Below, one piece after another: positions 27,115 to 36,837 of a stretch of 64,000 nucleotides of DNA (position 1 is the first letter of the stretch; the number at the start of each line of letters is the position of its first letter). Source of the stretch: Novipirellula galeiformis (lineage in GTDB: Bacteria > Planctomycetota > Planctomycetia > Pirellulales > Pirellulaceae). Location: assembly GCF_007860095.1 (NCBI RefSeq), contig NZ_SJPT01000001.1, positions 944,212 through 1,008,211 of the forward strand. Direction: 5' to 3'. A program made the position numbers and the translations under genes. The notes beneath the pieces are model-generated. The model was not told where the DNA came from. It was given only the letters and a program-made list of their open reading frames with translations, and made no database searches.

Positions 27115-30100
27115 TTATGGTACCCATACAAACTCAGGTGAATTGAACACGGACCAAACCACGTCCTCATAGCGTTCACGCCACGCAGGCACGATTCGTG
27201 GGTCCGCCGGGTCGCCTTCTCTTGCTCGTTGCTCTAATTCAATTTTGATGCGATTCGCTTCCGCAGCCAAATGATTCGACCACGAGACTCGGCCAAGCAT
27301 CGGAGGATAAGCAGGCTCGTGGATTTCATTCACCGGAATCCTTCGCGAATCAAATCCGTCGGCCAGGACCGGCTCGAACGCTTCGCGTTCGGCGGAGCTT
27401 GGCATTCGTGTCAGGAAACGCAAGTAGATCGATTCGAGCAGCAACTGCGGGGTGGTGGCGGTGACGGCCAAGTCGGCCAGCTCGCTGCGGTCCGAGGCTG
27501 ACGTGATCCACGAGGCAAATACGCCATTGGCGATCGCACCGGGTTGCAAGACGTTCGCTTCGACCTCACGCTCATTGATCGCCGATTGCCTTGATCCGGT
27601 CCACCCAAACGCGGTCAGCACATCGATGACGGCGGTGGCTCGAGGGAACGCCAAGCTCGGCCGATCACGCTCGTTCGAAAGCGTTGCAAACATCCATGCG
27701 CGACGCGGTACTCCCATGCTCACCATCGTCGTTGCCGGGCGTTTCGCCTCGGGGTCAAACGAAAGCTCTTCGACATCCAATGGACGTCCCGAAGCGGCGA
27801 CCATCGAATCGACCACTTGTTCGGCCGTCAAGCGGCGGCGGTCGGGCGATGCAAAAAATCGGTGTTTGGGTTCGGCGAGTCGATTGTTGCCTCGCGCCTC
27901 ACGTTGATAGACATCGGAGTTCATGATGGTGCGAACGAGACTCTTGAGGTCGTAATCGTTTCGCACCAATTCGTCGGCCAACCAATTCAGTAATTCGGGA
28001 TGACTTGGCGCTGTCGAATCCCAATCATCGACCGGTTCGACGATGCCAGTGCCCAGCAAACGTTTCCAGAGTCGGTTTGCGATCACGCCAGCGAACCGTT
28101 CGTTGGTGGGAGATGTGATCGCCACCGCCAATCGCTCTCGCGAGTCGTTGGGATTATTGATCCATTGGGCATCGAGGTTGGCAACATCGACGATATGAGG
28201 AAAGGGCCACTCGGGCAGCACCGGTTCGCCCGGCTTTAGCGTGACCTTGATCAGCGATTCACGCCCCGCATTCTTTTCGAAGAATCCCGCCGACACCGTG
28301 CTGGTGGGAGGCACTGTCACGTTGCCGCGCGAGATCATTGCGGCGAGTGAGAACAGGTCGCGCTGGGTGGTGTCGTGATAAGGCGAGTCGTGACAGCGAG
28401 CGCATTGCAAATTGATGCCCATGAAGGCCGATGCCAAAATGATACTGCGTGATGCCAGCGGTGCATCGTTCTCGGCGGCCATGCCAAAGCCCGCACTGCC
28501 TCCTTCACGCACGCTGCCGCGAAGCATTACCAGTTCGGTGACCATTCGATCGATTGGTTTGTTGTCGCGCAGCGCCTCGTGCAAATACCAACGGAACGGA
28601 CCGGTATTGTTCAACGAGGGTTTTAACAAGTTGGGGTTTTCCGCCAACACATCTTGCCAATAACTGATCCAATGATCGGCCCACCTTGGATCGCTTAGCA
28701 AGCGGTCGATCAGGTGCGCGCGTTTTTGAGCGTCGGGGTCTGCTAGAAAGGCACGCGCTTCCGCTTCGCTCGGTGGGATACCGATGATGTCGAGGTAAAC
28801 CCGTCGCAAGAATGCGTCGTCGTCAATTTTTGAACCGACCACCCAGGCATCAGGATCCATTTTTTCGACCCAACGAGCTCCGAGTGAAATCCACTGGGTC
28901 AGCAGTTCGATCTCGTTTTTCGCGAGCGGTTTTGACGGGGGCATCCGTTCGCCTTCGTCCGTCGTCAACAGTCTCGCAATCAGCTGACTCGTGTGGGGGT
29001 CGCCGGCAACGATGCCAGGGACGCCCGAGTCACCGCCCGCCAACAACGATTCTCGGGTGTTGAGTTTGAAGCCTCCTTCGTCGGTTTCACCATGACAACG
29101 AAAACAATTTTCGCGGAGGATCGGAAGAATCTGTTTCTGGAAGTCGATGGCGTCGTGATCGGCGTCAGCGTCGCGGTGGACGTCGGTCGATGGAGCGGAG
29201 TGCGTTGATTTTGCACGCGAGATTTTCGCGTTCAGAAAACGATCGATCGGATGCGCCGCTGTCTCGCTGGGCTGCACGCTATCGGGCGGCACTTGATCAC
29301 GCAGCCGATTTCTGGCCTGCTTGTGACGTCGATCCCAATACTCGTTTTGGCTGCTGGCGAGTTGTTGACGCACCGAATCGTCAAAGGCTTGAAGCGAGGA
29401 TTCCGTTTCTGCGATTCTGGCCAGCACGTTTTCATCGTGGATGACAAAACCGGCGGCATCGCTTTGCGGTGCATCGCTGGCGGGCCGCAATAATTGATAA
29501 TGATCCACGTTTGGCGGCTGAATCGCCACCATCATCTCACCCGGTTCCGCTCGGTAGGACGAACCGCCCACCAACGTTTCAAAGATCACACGAGCGGTCG
29601 TGGGTTCGGCGAAATCGACATCCCCAAAGGACTCCTTCAAACCATAGCCGACGATGCGCATGCCAACGGCCGGAGGTTCCGGAAGGGGATCGACCGGTTG
29701 ATGTCCATCGGTCGAACCGCCATGCGGGCCTAGGCGAGCCACCGCGTGACCATCGACCCACAAGCGACTGAGGCCGCGAGCGCGAATCAGCAGTCGACTT
29801 TTGCCAGCGGCGAAATGGACATCGGCGGCAGCGCGAACCAAAACGGCGCTCTTCCAACTGTCGCGGATTCCCCAGCCATCGTAACGATACGGTAAACGAG
29901 GAATTAAAAATTGCTCGGCATACCAGTTGGGGAGCGACGGTTTGGATGGGCTCGCAAAAGCGGGGTCCGTGAACGAGTCCTCGGGCCAATCGCGGTGCGA
30001 GCTCGGCGAGTCGTCCAAGGCAACGACCACCTTGCCGGGGACCGTTTCTAATTCCGGTGCCGCTTCGAGCGTCGGTTCGCGAGGGAGGGTTCGGAAACGC

Positions 30101-30903
30101 TGCTGCATCGTTTTGTCGGTCTGCATGCCGCGATAGATACCGACAAAATCGAGCCAGCCGCGAAAGCTGTTTCCCGGGCTGCCCCCCATCGAAGAGCCGA
30201 TCCAGATCGCGTCGTTATCCACCACCGGCGGCTGTTTCGTTTCGCCTCCCATGTCCCATTTACCCTGGGATGGTTTTCCGTCAATCCAACCGCGGATGCT
30301 TTGGGGGGAACCAAAGCGATAGGAGACCGCGATCGAGTGCCATCCTTTGGCGGGTTTCAAGCCTTGGATCGTGGTCCAGCGATGCCAATGCGATCCGGCG
30401 GCAGCGCCTGGTTTACGGGGCGTCGCAAACAGAAAACTAACGCAAACGTTTCCGTTGAGCTCACGCAGTCGTAATGCCCAATTCTGGTTGTCCTGGGCAA
30501 ACCCTTTTGTATGCGTTCGCCCTTTGCCGATCACGTAAACGTTTTGGCCACGGTGGATGGCGCCGACCTTCACGCACGCTTCCAACGTGATCTCGTCGCC
30601 ATCACCGAAATCAAACTCACTCTCGTCCCCAGGATCAGGAAAGAAATAACGCGAGCCGCTGCCGTCAAAGCGAACCGACAAATTCGATTCTTCAAAGTCA
30701 GGGAATTCAGGCGGACGTGGCCCCAATTGATCGCGATGAACGCTGCCATGCGATTGCAGCGCCGAGGTTTCCTCGCTGCTGAAATCCCAGCGTGCCGTCT
30801 CGGTTAAATCCTGGGCATGGCCAAGCACACTCCATGGCAGCAACGCTAAGGCGAGCCTCGGAAGAAGCGTGCTTCGAAAAAATGGGGACGTTGTCCAATG
30901 CAT
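27115..30903 (-). CDS. Cytochrome-C-like / DUF1549 / DUF1553 protein with LamG domain
   Basis: A 1262-residue exported planctomycete giant. Order: signal peptide (about 1-30), LamG/concanavalin-like domain (about 35-245; RFDGSGSRYFFPDPGD, GWIDGKPSQGKWDMGG), a beta-rich linker region, a planctomycete cytochrome-C domain with a CxxCH haem motif near residue 600 (ENCFRCHGETDEGGFKLN), DUF1549 (about 690-900, including the second CARCHDSPYH motif near 833) and DUF1553 to the C-terminus (LANRLWKRLLGTGIVEPVDDW; VDSMVAASGRPL). The ATG at 30903 has an AGGAG site and begins the signal peptide, so I prefer it to the longer frame. It is probably transcribed with the DUF1501 gene. Covalent haem would imply a redox role outside the cytoplasm. 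Confidence 0.93.
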   Translation of the reverse strand: MHWTTSPFFRSTLLPRLALALLPWSVLGHAQDLTETARWDFSSEETSALQSHGSVHRDQLGPRPPEFPDFEESNLSVRFDGSGSRYFFPDPGDESEFDFGDGDEITLEACVKVGAIHRGQNVYVIGKGRTHTKGFAQDNQNWALRLRELNGNVCVSFLFATPRKPGAAAGSHWHRWTTIQGLKPAKGWHSIAVSYRFGSPQSIRGWIDGKPSQGKWDMGGETKQPPVVDNDAIWIGSSMGGSPGNSFRGWLDFVGIYRGMQTDKTMQQRFRTLPREPTLEAAPELETVPGKVVVALDDSPSSHRDWPEDSFTDPAFASPSKPSLPNWYAEQFLIPRLPYRYDGWGIRDSWKSAVLVRAAADVHFAAGKSRLLIRARGLSRLWVDGHAVARLGPHGGSTDGHQPVDPLPEPPAVGMRIVGYGLKESFGDVDFAEPTTARVIFETLVGGSSYRAEPGEMMVAIQPPNVDHYQLLRPASDAPQSDAAGFVIHDENVLARIAETESSLQAFDDSVRQQLASSQNEYWDRRHKQARNRLRDQVPPDSVQPSETAAHPIDRFLNAKISRAKSTHSAPSTDVHRDADADHDAIDFQKQILPILRENCFRCHGETDEGGFKLNTRESLLAGGDSGVPGIVAGDPHTSQLIARLLTTDEGERMPPSKPLAKNEIELLTQWISLGARWVEKMDPDAWVVGSKIDDDAFLRRVYLDIIGIPPSEAEARAFLADPDAQKRAHLIDRLLSDPRWADHWISYWQDVLAENPNLLKPSLNNTGPFRWYLHEALRDNKPIDRMVTELVMLRGSVREGGSAGFGMAAENDAPLASRSIILASAFMGINLQCARCHDSPYHDTTQRDLFSLAAMISRGNVTVPPTSTVSAGFFEKNAGRESLIKVTLKPGEPVLPEWPFPHIVDVANLDAQWINNPNDSRERLAVAITSPTNERFAGVIANRLWKRLLGTGIVEPVDDWDSTAPSHPELLNWLADELVRNDYDLKSLVRTIMNSDVYQREARGNNRLAEPKHRFFASPDRRRLTAEQVVDSMVAASGRPLDVEELSFDPEAKRPATTMVSMGVPRRAWMFATLSNERDRPSLAFPRATAVIDVLTAFGWTGSRQSAINEREVEANVLQPGAIANGVFASWITSASDRSELADLAVTATTPQLLLESIYLRFLTRMPSSAEREAFEPVLADGFDSRRIPVNEIHEPAYPPMLGRVSWSNHLAAEANRIKIELEQRAREGDPADPRIVPAWRERYEDVVWSVFNSPEFVWVP

Positions 30904-31279
30904 TGTAAAGACTCCTAGGATCACCCTCGACAAAACCAATCGATCCAATGCAAACGAGGGCGTCAAACAAGACCATCATCGAGGAAGGTGGGCAACCGAG
31001 AGAATCCGTTTTGGCAACCGTTAGGGTCTTGGTGGGGGTGCGAATGTGCCCTTCTACCATAGGCAATCGAGGGCCCGTCCGCAAATTGCCTGATCGCAAG
31101 GTTCGATGGATTGCGACAAGTTTCCGAGCCCATGCAACACAGGGGCACCGCCGTGGCTCGACCGATCCTCGCCACCACCGGTGCGGCAAGCCCGAATGGA
31201 TTGGGTGGAGGGGGACGATGATCCCGCGGGGTGTAAGCAGGGAGGCAGGAATGATGGGGTGAAACCCCATTAGCCATTC

Positions 31280-31321
31280 GGCGTTAGCCCCGGTTGAACC
31301 GCTTGAACCGTGGCTAACGCC
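31280..31321. repeat. Long inverted repeat
   Basis: Arms of 16 bp match at 15 positions around a 10-base loop. The T-run needed for a terminator is missing. It may be a dispersed intergenic palindrome. Confidence 0.7.
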
Positions 31322-31423
31322 AAAACGGCTAATCTACCGAAAGACTCCTGCCTACCTGCTTCGTGAACATACGGGGAAGCAAGAAAACGAGTCGCTTGAA
31401 CCGTCGTAAAGCGAGTGGAGTGA

Positions 31424-31465
31424 AACAAAAAAGGACGCCGTTTGAAATTTCAAACGGCGTCCTTT
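31424..31465 (-). terminator. Terminator of gpmI
   Basis: A perfect 36-base palindrome (31430-31465) is followed on the minus strand by TTTTTTGTTT, about 30 bp past the gpmI stop. This is the clearest intrinsic terminator in the window. Confidence 0.88.
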
Positions 31466-31494
31466 GCTTGGTTTTATTTCGCGTTTCCGTCGGC

Positions 31495-33099
31495 TTACAA
31501 CTTCAACAACGGTTCGCCTGTCATCTCGGCGGGGATTGGCACGCCGAGTAGTTCCAGGAGGGTGGGCGCGATGTCGGCTAAGCGGCCACCGGGATTGAGC
31601 GTGCGACCTTCGAGCCCGGGTTCGACCACGATCAACGGCACGTCGTAGGTGGTGTGCGCGGTGTGGGGGCCACCGGTGACGGGGTCGGTCATTTGTTCGC
31701 AATTGCCATGATCGGCGGTGACGATCAAGGAGCCCCCTTTCTTCAGCGTGGCTTCAACCACTTGCCCCACACAGGCATCGACGGTTTCGACCGCTTTGAT
31801 GGCCGCTTCGAGGACGCCGGTGTGCCCGACCATGTCGCCGTTGGCATAGTTGATGATCAACAAGTCGGCCGTGCCCGCTTCGATCTCGTGGAGCACCTTT
31901 GCGGTGATCTCGTGCGCCGACATTTCGGGAGCTTGATCATACGTGGACACGGTGCGAGTGGACGGTGCCATTTCGCGTGCTTCGTGAGCGAAGGGATCGT
32001 CGCGGTAGTCATTGAAAAAGAAGGTGACGTGGGGGTACTTTTCGGTTTCCGCACATCGGAACTGATTCAAACCAAGCGAACAAACGTACTCACCGAGAAT
32101 GTTGGGCATCTTGGCTGGTTTTTCAAAGATCACCTCCACCGGAAGCCCCGTTTGGTAAGCGGTCATGGTGGCGAAGTAGAGGTTGTCAATTTTGGCTCCA
32201 CGATCGAAACCGCCCCCTTCGATGTTTTTCCAAGCATCGTCGTCGAAGGTAAATGCCTTGGTGATCTCGCGAGTTCGGTCGCCGCGATAATTAAAGAAGA
32301 TGACCGCATCGCCCTCTTTGACAAGCGTCGGCTTGCCATTGTGCTCGATCGAGGTGGCCGAGATAAACTCATCGCCTGTACGGCTCGATTCGATCGGGTG
32401 ATCGTAGTAACGTTGGATCGCTTCGCTGGCGGATTCGGCGGTGTTATCGGCTCCCTTGGTCATCATGTCATAGGTCGCTTGAACACGTTCCCAGCGCAGA
32501 TCGCGGTCCATTGCATAGAAGCGTCCGATCACCGATGCGATTTGTCCGACTCCCTTTTCCTTCAGCGCTTGCTCGACTTTGGCGACATAGGCCTTGCCGC
32601 CGGTCGGCGAAGTATCACGGCCATCGGTGATGGCGTGTACCGCAAATTGGCTGGATTCGAGACCCGAGCGGCGCACCATTTCGACGATCGCGATCGCGTG
32701 TTCCAGATCGCTATGGACGCGTCCATCGGACATCAGCCCGAGTAGATGGAGCGTGCCACCGGTCTTCTTCACATGCTCAATCGCACCCAAGAGGACTTTG
32801 TTGGCAAAGAAGGATTCGTCGCGGATCGCACGGGTGATCCGCATTACTTCTTGGTCCACGATGCGGCCTGCGCCAATGTTCTGGTGACCGACTTCGCTGT
32901 TGCCCATCACGCCGGCGGGTAGCCCGACATCTTCGCCCGAGGTGTGGATCAGGGTATGGGGATACTGGGCCATCAACGCATCGGCAACCGGCGTGTTCGC
33001 CAGATGGATGGCGTTGGCATGATTCCACTCGGCATGCGGGTTTTCGCCCCATCCATCGCGGACGATCAAAACAACGGGTTTTCGGCGAACTTGGGTCAA
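31495..33099 (-). CDS. gpmI: 2,3-bisphosphoglycerate-independent phosphoglycerate mutase
   Basis: Interconverts 3- and 2-phosphoglycerate in glycolysis, using two Mn2+ ions and a phosphoserine. It is 534 residues, normal for the family. The N-terminal metal site is VVLIVRDGWGENP and the catalytic Ser is in GVMGNSEVGHQNIGAGR (about residue 67). The phosphotransferase insert has HAITDGRDTSPTGGKAYV and SVIGRFYAMDRDLRWERV. The C-terminal metal site has INYANGDMVGHTGVLEAAIKAVE and LIVTADHGNCEQM. It has its own terminator and runs divergently from the PGI-like gene, 242 bp away. Confidence 0.96.
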   Translation of the reverse strand: MTQVRRKPVVLIVRDGWGENPHAEWNHANAIHLANTPVADALMAQYPHTLIHTSGEDVGLPAGVMGNSEVGHQNIGAGRIVDQEVMRITRAIRDESFFANKVLLGAIEHVKKTGGTLHLLGLMSDGRVHSDLEHAIAIVEMVRRSGLESSQFAVHAITDGRDTSPTGGKAYVAKVEQALKEKGVGQIASVIGRFYAMDRDLRWERVQATYDMMTKGADNTAESASEAIQRYYDHPIESSRTGDEFISATSIEHNGKPTLVKEGDAVIFFNYRGDRTREITKAFTFDDDAWKNIEGGGFDRGAKIDNLYFATMTAYQTGLPVEVIFEKPAKMPNILGEYVCSLGLNQFRCAETEKYPHVTFFFNDYRDDPFAHEAREMAPSTRTVSTYDQAPEMSAHEITAKVLHEIEAGTADLLIINYANGDMVGHTGVLEAAIKAVETVDACVGQVVEATLKKGGSLIVTADHGNCEQMTDPVTGGPHTAHTTYDVPLIVVEPGLEGRTLNPGGRLADIAPTLLELLGVPIPAEMTGEPLLKL

Positions 33100-33341
33100 G
33101 GCTCTCTCGCTTATTCAAAAAAGGATGTTTAACTGACGCAGGGCAAATCACCTTGGTTTTAGCCAACGCAGCGGAACTTCGGAACCTCGTGTCCGCTTCG
33201 AACTTGTCCCGAGGTCGGGTAATCTACCGCAGTAGGCTGCAAAACAAGCCGGCACACGCCGTCGCGGGAGGCCACTTTTTTGAGCTGCCTTGGGGGGGGC
33301 TTTCCCTACTACAACTTCCACTTTCCGAAGATTGATCCGTT

Positions 33342-34700
33342 ATGAGTCGATTGCGTTTTGACGCATCCCGAGCCGTTGCCACCGATTTTGGGGTCGCCGA
33401 AGAACGCTTGGCACGTGAGCTTGATGAATTCGATTCATGTCGCGCCGAGATCATCGAGGCTCCCTTTTTTCGGCTGCCCGCTCAACAGTTGGCGGATTAC
33501 GGTGCCGTGCGTGAGGCCTCCGAAGTGGGCCGCATCTTCAAAATCGCAAACACCATTCACGACAAAATCGATGCCGTCGTGGTGCTCGGCTCCGACTCGC
33601 ATGCCGCTGGTCCGGTCGCCTTGAGGGACGCCTGCTGTGATCCTTATCACAATGAACTGACCCGAGGGGGGCGTGGTAGCAAGCCGCGAATGTACTTTGC
33701 CGGCAACTATCTCGACAGCGATTCGATCGGGGCGCTGCTGAATCGGCTTCGCGGAGGCGGTTATGGCGAGAACGCTCCCGAGAGCCGCTGGGCGATGGTC
33801 GTGATCGATCCTTGTGGGCAAACTCGAGAAACCTCCGTCGTCCTGCCCCACTTTATCGCTGCCCTCGAAGCATCGTTGGAGGGGGGAGGAGAATCGTCGC
33901 GTGCATCCAACGGCGATTACGTTATTCCGATCACCGGGAAATCGGGACCGCTACGATCCTTTGCCACGGACATCGGCTGCAGCGAAATCTACGATCTTCG
34001 CGATGACATTCCCGCGTCCCACAGCATCTTTACGGCGGTGGGATTGATGCCAGCGGCATTGTTGGGGCTTGATTGTATGAAGTTGCTCGAAGGGGCGGTG
34101 GCGATGAATGAGCATTTCATCTCGGCCGCACCCGCCCAAAACGTTGTGCTGCAATACGTTTGCACGAACGCGTTGTTGGCCCAGCGATGCCGAGTCGTCA
34201 ACGTCTGGACCGAAGCACTCCAATCGGTCGCTCGTTGGTACACGCAACTCTTGGACGAGCCGCTCGGGACCACCGTGATGACGACGCCTAGCGATCTGGT
34301 CCGGCAAACCCGTTCCGCTCGATCGGCGGCATCGGACTCGTGTTGCCAGCCCGGCACGGTGGTGCATCACTGGGCGACATCGGCTTGGCGGATGGACCCC
34401 TTGTCGTCCGAGCCATTCCGCGGCGGGTTAGTGAAATCGGCGCAGGTCGAAGCAACCGAGCCGCCCGCGTCTGGGGCACTACCGTCAGAGCCGGATTCGC
34501 GGTCGACCGCGACGATCCCCCAATTGCTTGCCGAGCGGATGGGCACGACGCGCGACGCGGTCCATCAATCGGGTTATCCTACGACCTGTTTTGAATTGCC
34601 TTACATCGATACTTACACGCTCGGGCAATTGTTCCAGATGTTGATGATTGCCACCGCGATCGAAACCCGTTGTAGGAAAGCTTGCCCGTCTGGCGTATAA
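33342..34700 (+). CDS. Diverged glucose-6-phosphate isomerase family protein
   Basis: A 452-residue protein with the overall layout of phosphoglucose isomerase: a SIS-type first domain (VVVLGSDSHAAGPVALRDAC), IDPCGQTRETSVVL where PGI has the SKSGTTxE loop, DDIPASHSIFTAVGLMPAALLG where PGI has the GGRxS signature, WYTQLLDEPLGT, and DTYTLGQLFQMLMIATAIE near the end. The phosphate-binding Gly-Gly-Ser, the Ser-Lys-Ser-Gly and the Gly-Arg pair are all replaced. The protein stops about 13 residues past the last PGI helix, before the usual GxNxxxQPGVExxK region holding the catalytic Lys. It is thus probably not a normal isomerase: a pseudoenzyme, a paralog with a new substrate, or a decaying gene. 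Confidence 0.7.
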   Translation: MSRLRFDASRAVATDFGVAEERLARELDEFDSCRAEIIEAPFFRLPAQQLADYGAVREASEVGRIFKIANTIHDKIDAVVVLGSDSHAAGPVALRDACCDPYHNELTRGGRGSKPRMYFAGNYLDSDSIGALLNRLRGGGYGENAPESRWAMVVIDPCGQTRETSVVLPHFIAALEASLEGGGESSRASNGDYVIPITGKSGPLRSFATDIGCSEIYDLRDDIPASHSIFTAVGLMPAALLGLDCMKLLEGAVAMNEHFISAAPAQNVVLQYVCTNALLAQRCRVVNVWTEALQSVARWYTQLLDEPLGTTVMTTPSDLVRQTRSARSAASDSCCQPGTVVHHWATSAWRMDPLSSEPFRGGLVKSAQVEATEPPASGALPSEPDSRSTATIPQLLAERMGTTRDAVHQSGYPTTCFELPYIDTYTLGQLFQMLMIATAIETRCRKACPSGV

Positions 34701-34737
34701 CTTGCCATCCCTCATTCCTCGTTCTCTGCTTAAGTCT

Positions 34738-35547
34738 ATGTCTGCGATTGACCAACTTTTTACTCAGCTTCGTGCGTCCGATAAAAAGGCGTTGATGCCG
34801 TTTGTCACCGCCGGTTTCCCCTCGCTTGAAACGACCGAAGCGGTGCTCCGCAATCTCGGGGCCGCGGGAGCCGATTTGTGCGAACTGGGGGTCCCCTACA
34901 GCGACCCGATTGCCGATGGCCCCGTGATCCAGGCTTCCTACCAACAGGCGCTTGAGCAAGGGTTCCGCTTGCAGAGTGTCTTTGATCTAGGGAAACGACT
35001 CGGCAGCGAGGTTTCGATGCCGCGCGTCACGATGGTCAGCTACTCGATCATTCATCGCATCGGGACCGAAGCTTATGTGCAAAAGGCGAAGGAGTCCGGT
35101 TACGCCGGTGCGATCGTCCCCGATTTGTTGGTCGAAGAGGCCGAGGAGTTTGCCAAGATTTGTCAGGCGGCTGATTTCAGTCTGATCCAATTGGTGACCC
35201 CAACCACGCCCAAGTCGCGTCAGGTGCGGATCGCCAATTCCTCCTCCGGATTCCTGTATTACGTTTCGGTCACCGGAATCACGGGCGAGCGAACGAAGCT
35301 TCCCACGGATCTGGAGGAAAATGTGCGATGGCTGCGTGGCGAGACCGATTTGCCGATTTGTATCGGTTTCGGGATCAGCAGCCCGGAGACCGCCGCCCAG
35401 TTGGCTCCTGTGGCGGACGGGTTGATTGTGGGCTCCGCGATCGTGCGCCGCATCGCCCAGTCCAAGGATGCCCCCGATGCGGTCAAGAACGTTTGCGAGT
35501 TTGTGGGCGAATTGCGCCAAGCCATGGACGCTGCTACCGCAAATTGA
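34738..35547 (+). CDS. trpA: Tryptophan synthase alpha chain
   Basis: Cleaves indole-3-glycerol phosphate to indole and glyceraldehyde 3-phosphate, normally in an alpha2beta2 complex with TrpB. At 269 residues it has the family length. The catalytic Glu is in AGADLCELGVPYSDPIADGPVIQASYQQAL, the catalytic Asp in GAIVPDLLVEEAEEF, and the phosphate-binding loops are in YYVSVTGITGERTKLP and ICIGFGISSPETAAQL plus the following ADGLIVGSAIV. The ATG at 34738 is chosen by homology length. It starts 37 bp after the PGI-like gene and could be co-transcribed with it. No trpB is adjacent. Confidence 0.95.
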   Translation: MSAIDQLFTQLRASDKKALMPFVTAGFPSLETTEAVLRNLGAAGADLCELGVPYSDPIADGPVIQASYQQALEQGFRLQSVFDLGKRLGSEVSMPRVTMVSYSIIHRIGTEAYVQKAKESGYAGAIVPDLLVEEAEEFAKICQAADFSLIQLVTPTTPKSRQVRIANSSSGFLYYVSVTGITGERTKLPTDLEENVRWLRGETDLPICIGFGISSPETAAQLAPVADGLIVGSAIVRRIAQSKDAPDAVKNVCEFVGELRQAMDAATAN

Positions 35548-35918
35548 TTTTCCAGTCCCAGTGAGTGCACCCCCCCCTTTTTTCCCTCCTGGGGCTGGGG
35601 TGGAGCTTCGCAGCGTTTTATCGCGTCGCGTGTGCCTGCCGCGAAGTGGGATCCTGCCCGTCGTGAAGTGGGATCCTGCCTGCCGTGCTGCGGACTTCCG
35701 TGGCGCAACCGGCACGACCGTCACAGCCGGCCCGTTTCTCTAGCCCGCACGGTTTTTCTAACCGGAAAGGTGGACGAAAACAGCGAATTTGACTCAAGGG
35801 GTGTGCTAGGTTTCTTTGGCCCAGCACATACCATCGCTGTTACAAGAGTCTTCGCTACAGCTTGCCACTGTCGCAATCCAAAGGCTCTTCACAACACTTC
35901 ACACGGGACATCACTTCA
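35548..35918. other. Intergenic region with a 22-bp tandem duplication
   Basis: About 370 bases without a credible gene. A 22-bp unit is repeated at 35643-35664 and 35665-35686. The promoter of the next gene should lie in the right part but is not obvious. Confidence 0.5.
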
Positions 35919-36332
35919 ATGACTAAATTCGTCACTGCACATCCAGCGGAAGACAAAAACATCGTCACTCTTGATCGTCGCGGCATCAGCGACGATCGAC
36001 GCAGCGGAAATCCCGACGCGGTTGTCGCCGACATGATTGGAAAGCCTCAACGTAAAAAGCAACGTCGTCGTCACATCGACCCCACCACATGTGAACGCGA
36101 CTACAACGAGCAAGAAATTGAATTCATGCAAGCGATGGACGACTACAAACGGTCGGCCGGACGAATGTTCCCGACCTGTAGCGAAGTGCTCGAAGTGATC
36201 CGCGCCCTCGGTTACATCCAACTCAATGCCGACCAACGCGAAGAGTTGTGTATCGACGAGCAAGGCAGCGATTACTTCGACGCCGATTCGAATCTCGAAA
36301 CCGAATTGGAAGACGAGCTCGCCGGCGCCTAG
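35919..36332 (+). CDS. Hypothetical protein, about 137 residues
   Basis: A small soluble protein of unknown function. A basic segment (about 38-52: GKPQRKKQRRRH) is followed by a helical region with NEQEIEFMQAMDDYKRSAGRMFPTCSEVLEVIRALGY, reminiscent of a short winged-helix-like domain, and an acidic C-terminus. The mix of basic stretch and small helical domain would suit nucleic-acid binding, but that is inference. It is a stand-alone gene. Confidence 0.7.
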   Translation: MTKFVTAHPAEDKNIVTLDRRGISDDRRSGNPDAVVADMIGKPQRKKQRRRHIDPTTCERDYNEQEIEFMQAMDDYKRSAGRMFPTCSEVLEVIRALGYIQLNADQREELCIDEQGSDYFDADSNLETELEDELAGA

Positions 36333-36405
36333 TCGCCCCTCGGGGGGGATCGAACTTCTCTAAAACAAAGTAACAGCCTGGCTGGCACGTGCGGTAGAAT
36401 CCGTC

Positions 36406-36837
36406 ATGCTGGCTCAGGCTGTTTTCGGTTTCCAGAGGTCGTTCGTGCGCCTTCTCATTCAAACATTCGCCTATTTATGGGCATCGCCCTACACGATCAC
36501 GGGCGTTGCGATTGGGTTGATTCTGGGCGGTCGATTCCGCCGCGTTGAGGGGGTTATCGAAATCGCGGGACCGCGAATCGCAGGCGTACTCGATCGCATG
36601 CTGGTGCCTGCACTTGCCTTGACCTTCGGACACGTGGTCTTTGCTCGGTCCCAGGAAGCGCTCGATTCCACACGGTTGCACGAACGCGTGCATGTTCGCC
36701 AGTACGAGCGTTGGGGGCCTGCGTTTGTGCCGGTTTATCTATTGCTTTCGGTACTGCTATATCTACGCGGCCGAGACGGCTATCGAGAGAATCCCTTCGA
36801 GCGTGAAGCCTACGACGTCGAAGATTCCTGTCGCTAA
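36406..36837 (+). CDS. Membrane protein with an HExxH motif
   Basis: A 143-residue protein with two or three hydrophobic segments (about 17-41, 65-80, 104-120). Residues 92-96 read HERVH inside STRLHERVHVRQYERWGP, and downstream is NPFEREAY with Glu134, placed like the third zinc ligand of gluzincin metalloproteases. It may be a very small membrane metalloprotease or a relict of one; proteolysis has not been shown for this group as far as I know. The start is the first ATG; a GTG 12 codons later is possible. Confidence 0.6.
   Translation: MLAQAVFGFQRSFVRLLIQTFAYLWASPYTITGVAIGLILGGRFRRVEGVIEIAGPRIAGVLDRMLVPALALTFGHVVFARSQEALDSTRLHERVHVRQYERWGPAFVPVYLLLSVLLYLRGRDGYRENPFEREAYDVEDSCR

Larger units (their letters stand above)
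30904..31494. other. Intergenic region between two minus-strand genes
   Basis: About 590 bases. It holds the upstream region of the DUF1553 gene, a 16-bp-arm inverted repeat at 31280-31321 and the gpmI terminator at 31424-31465. No gene is supported. Confidence 0.55.

Noticed and set aside
31654-32745. Plus-strand frame of 363 codons
   Set aside because: Antisense to gpmI; no protein family resemblance.
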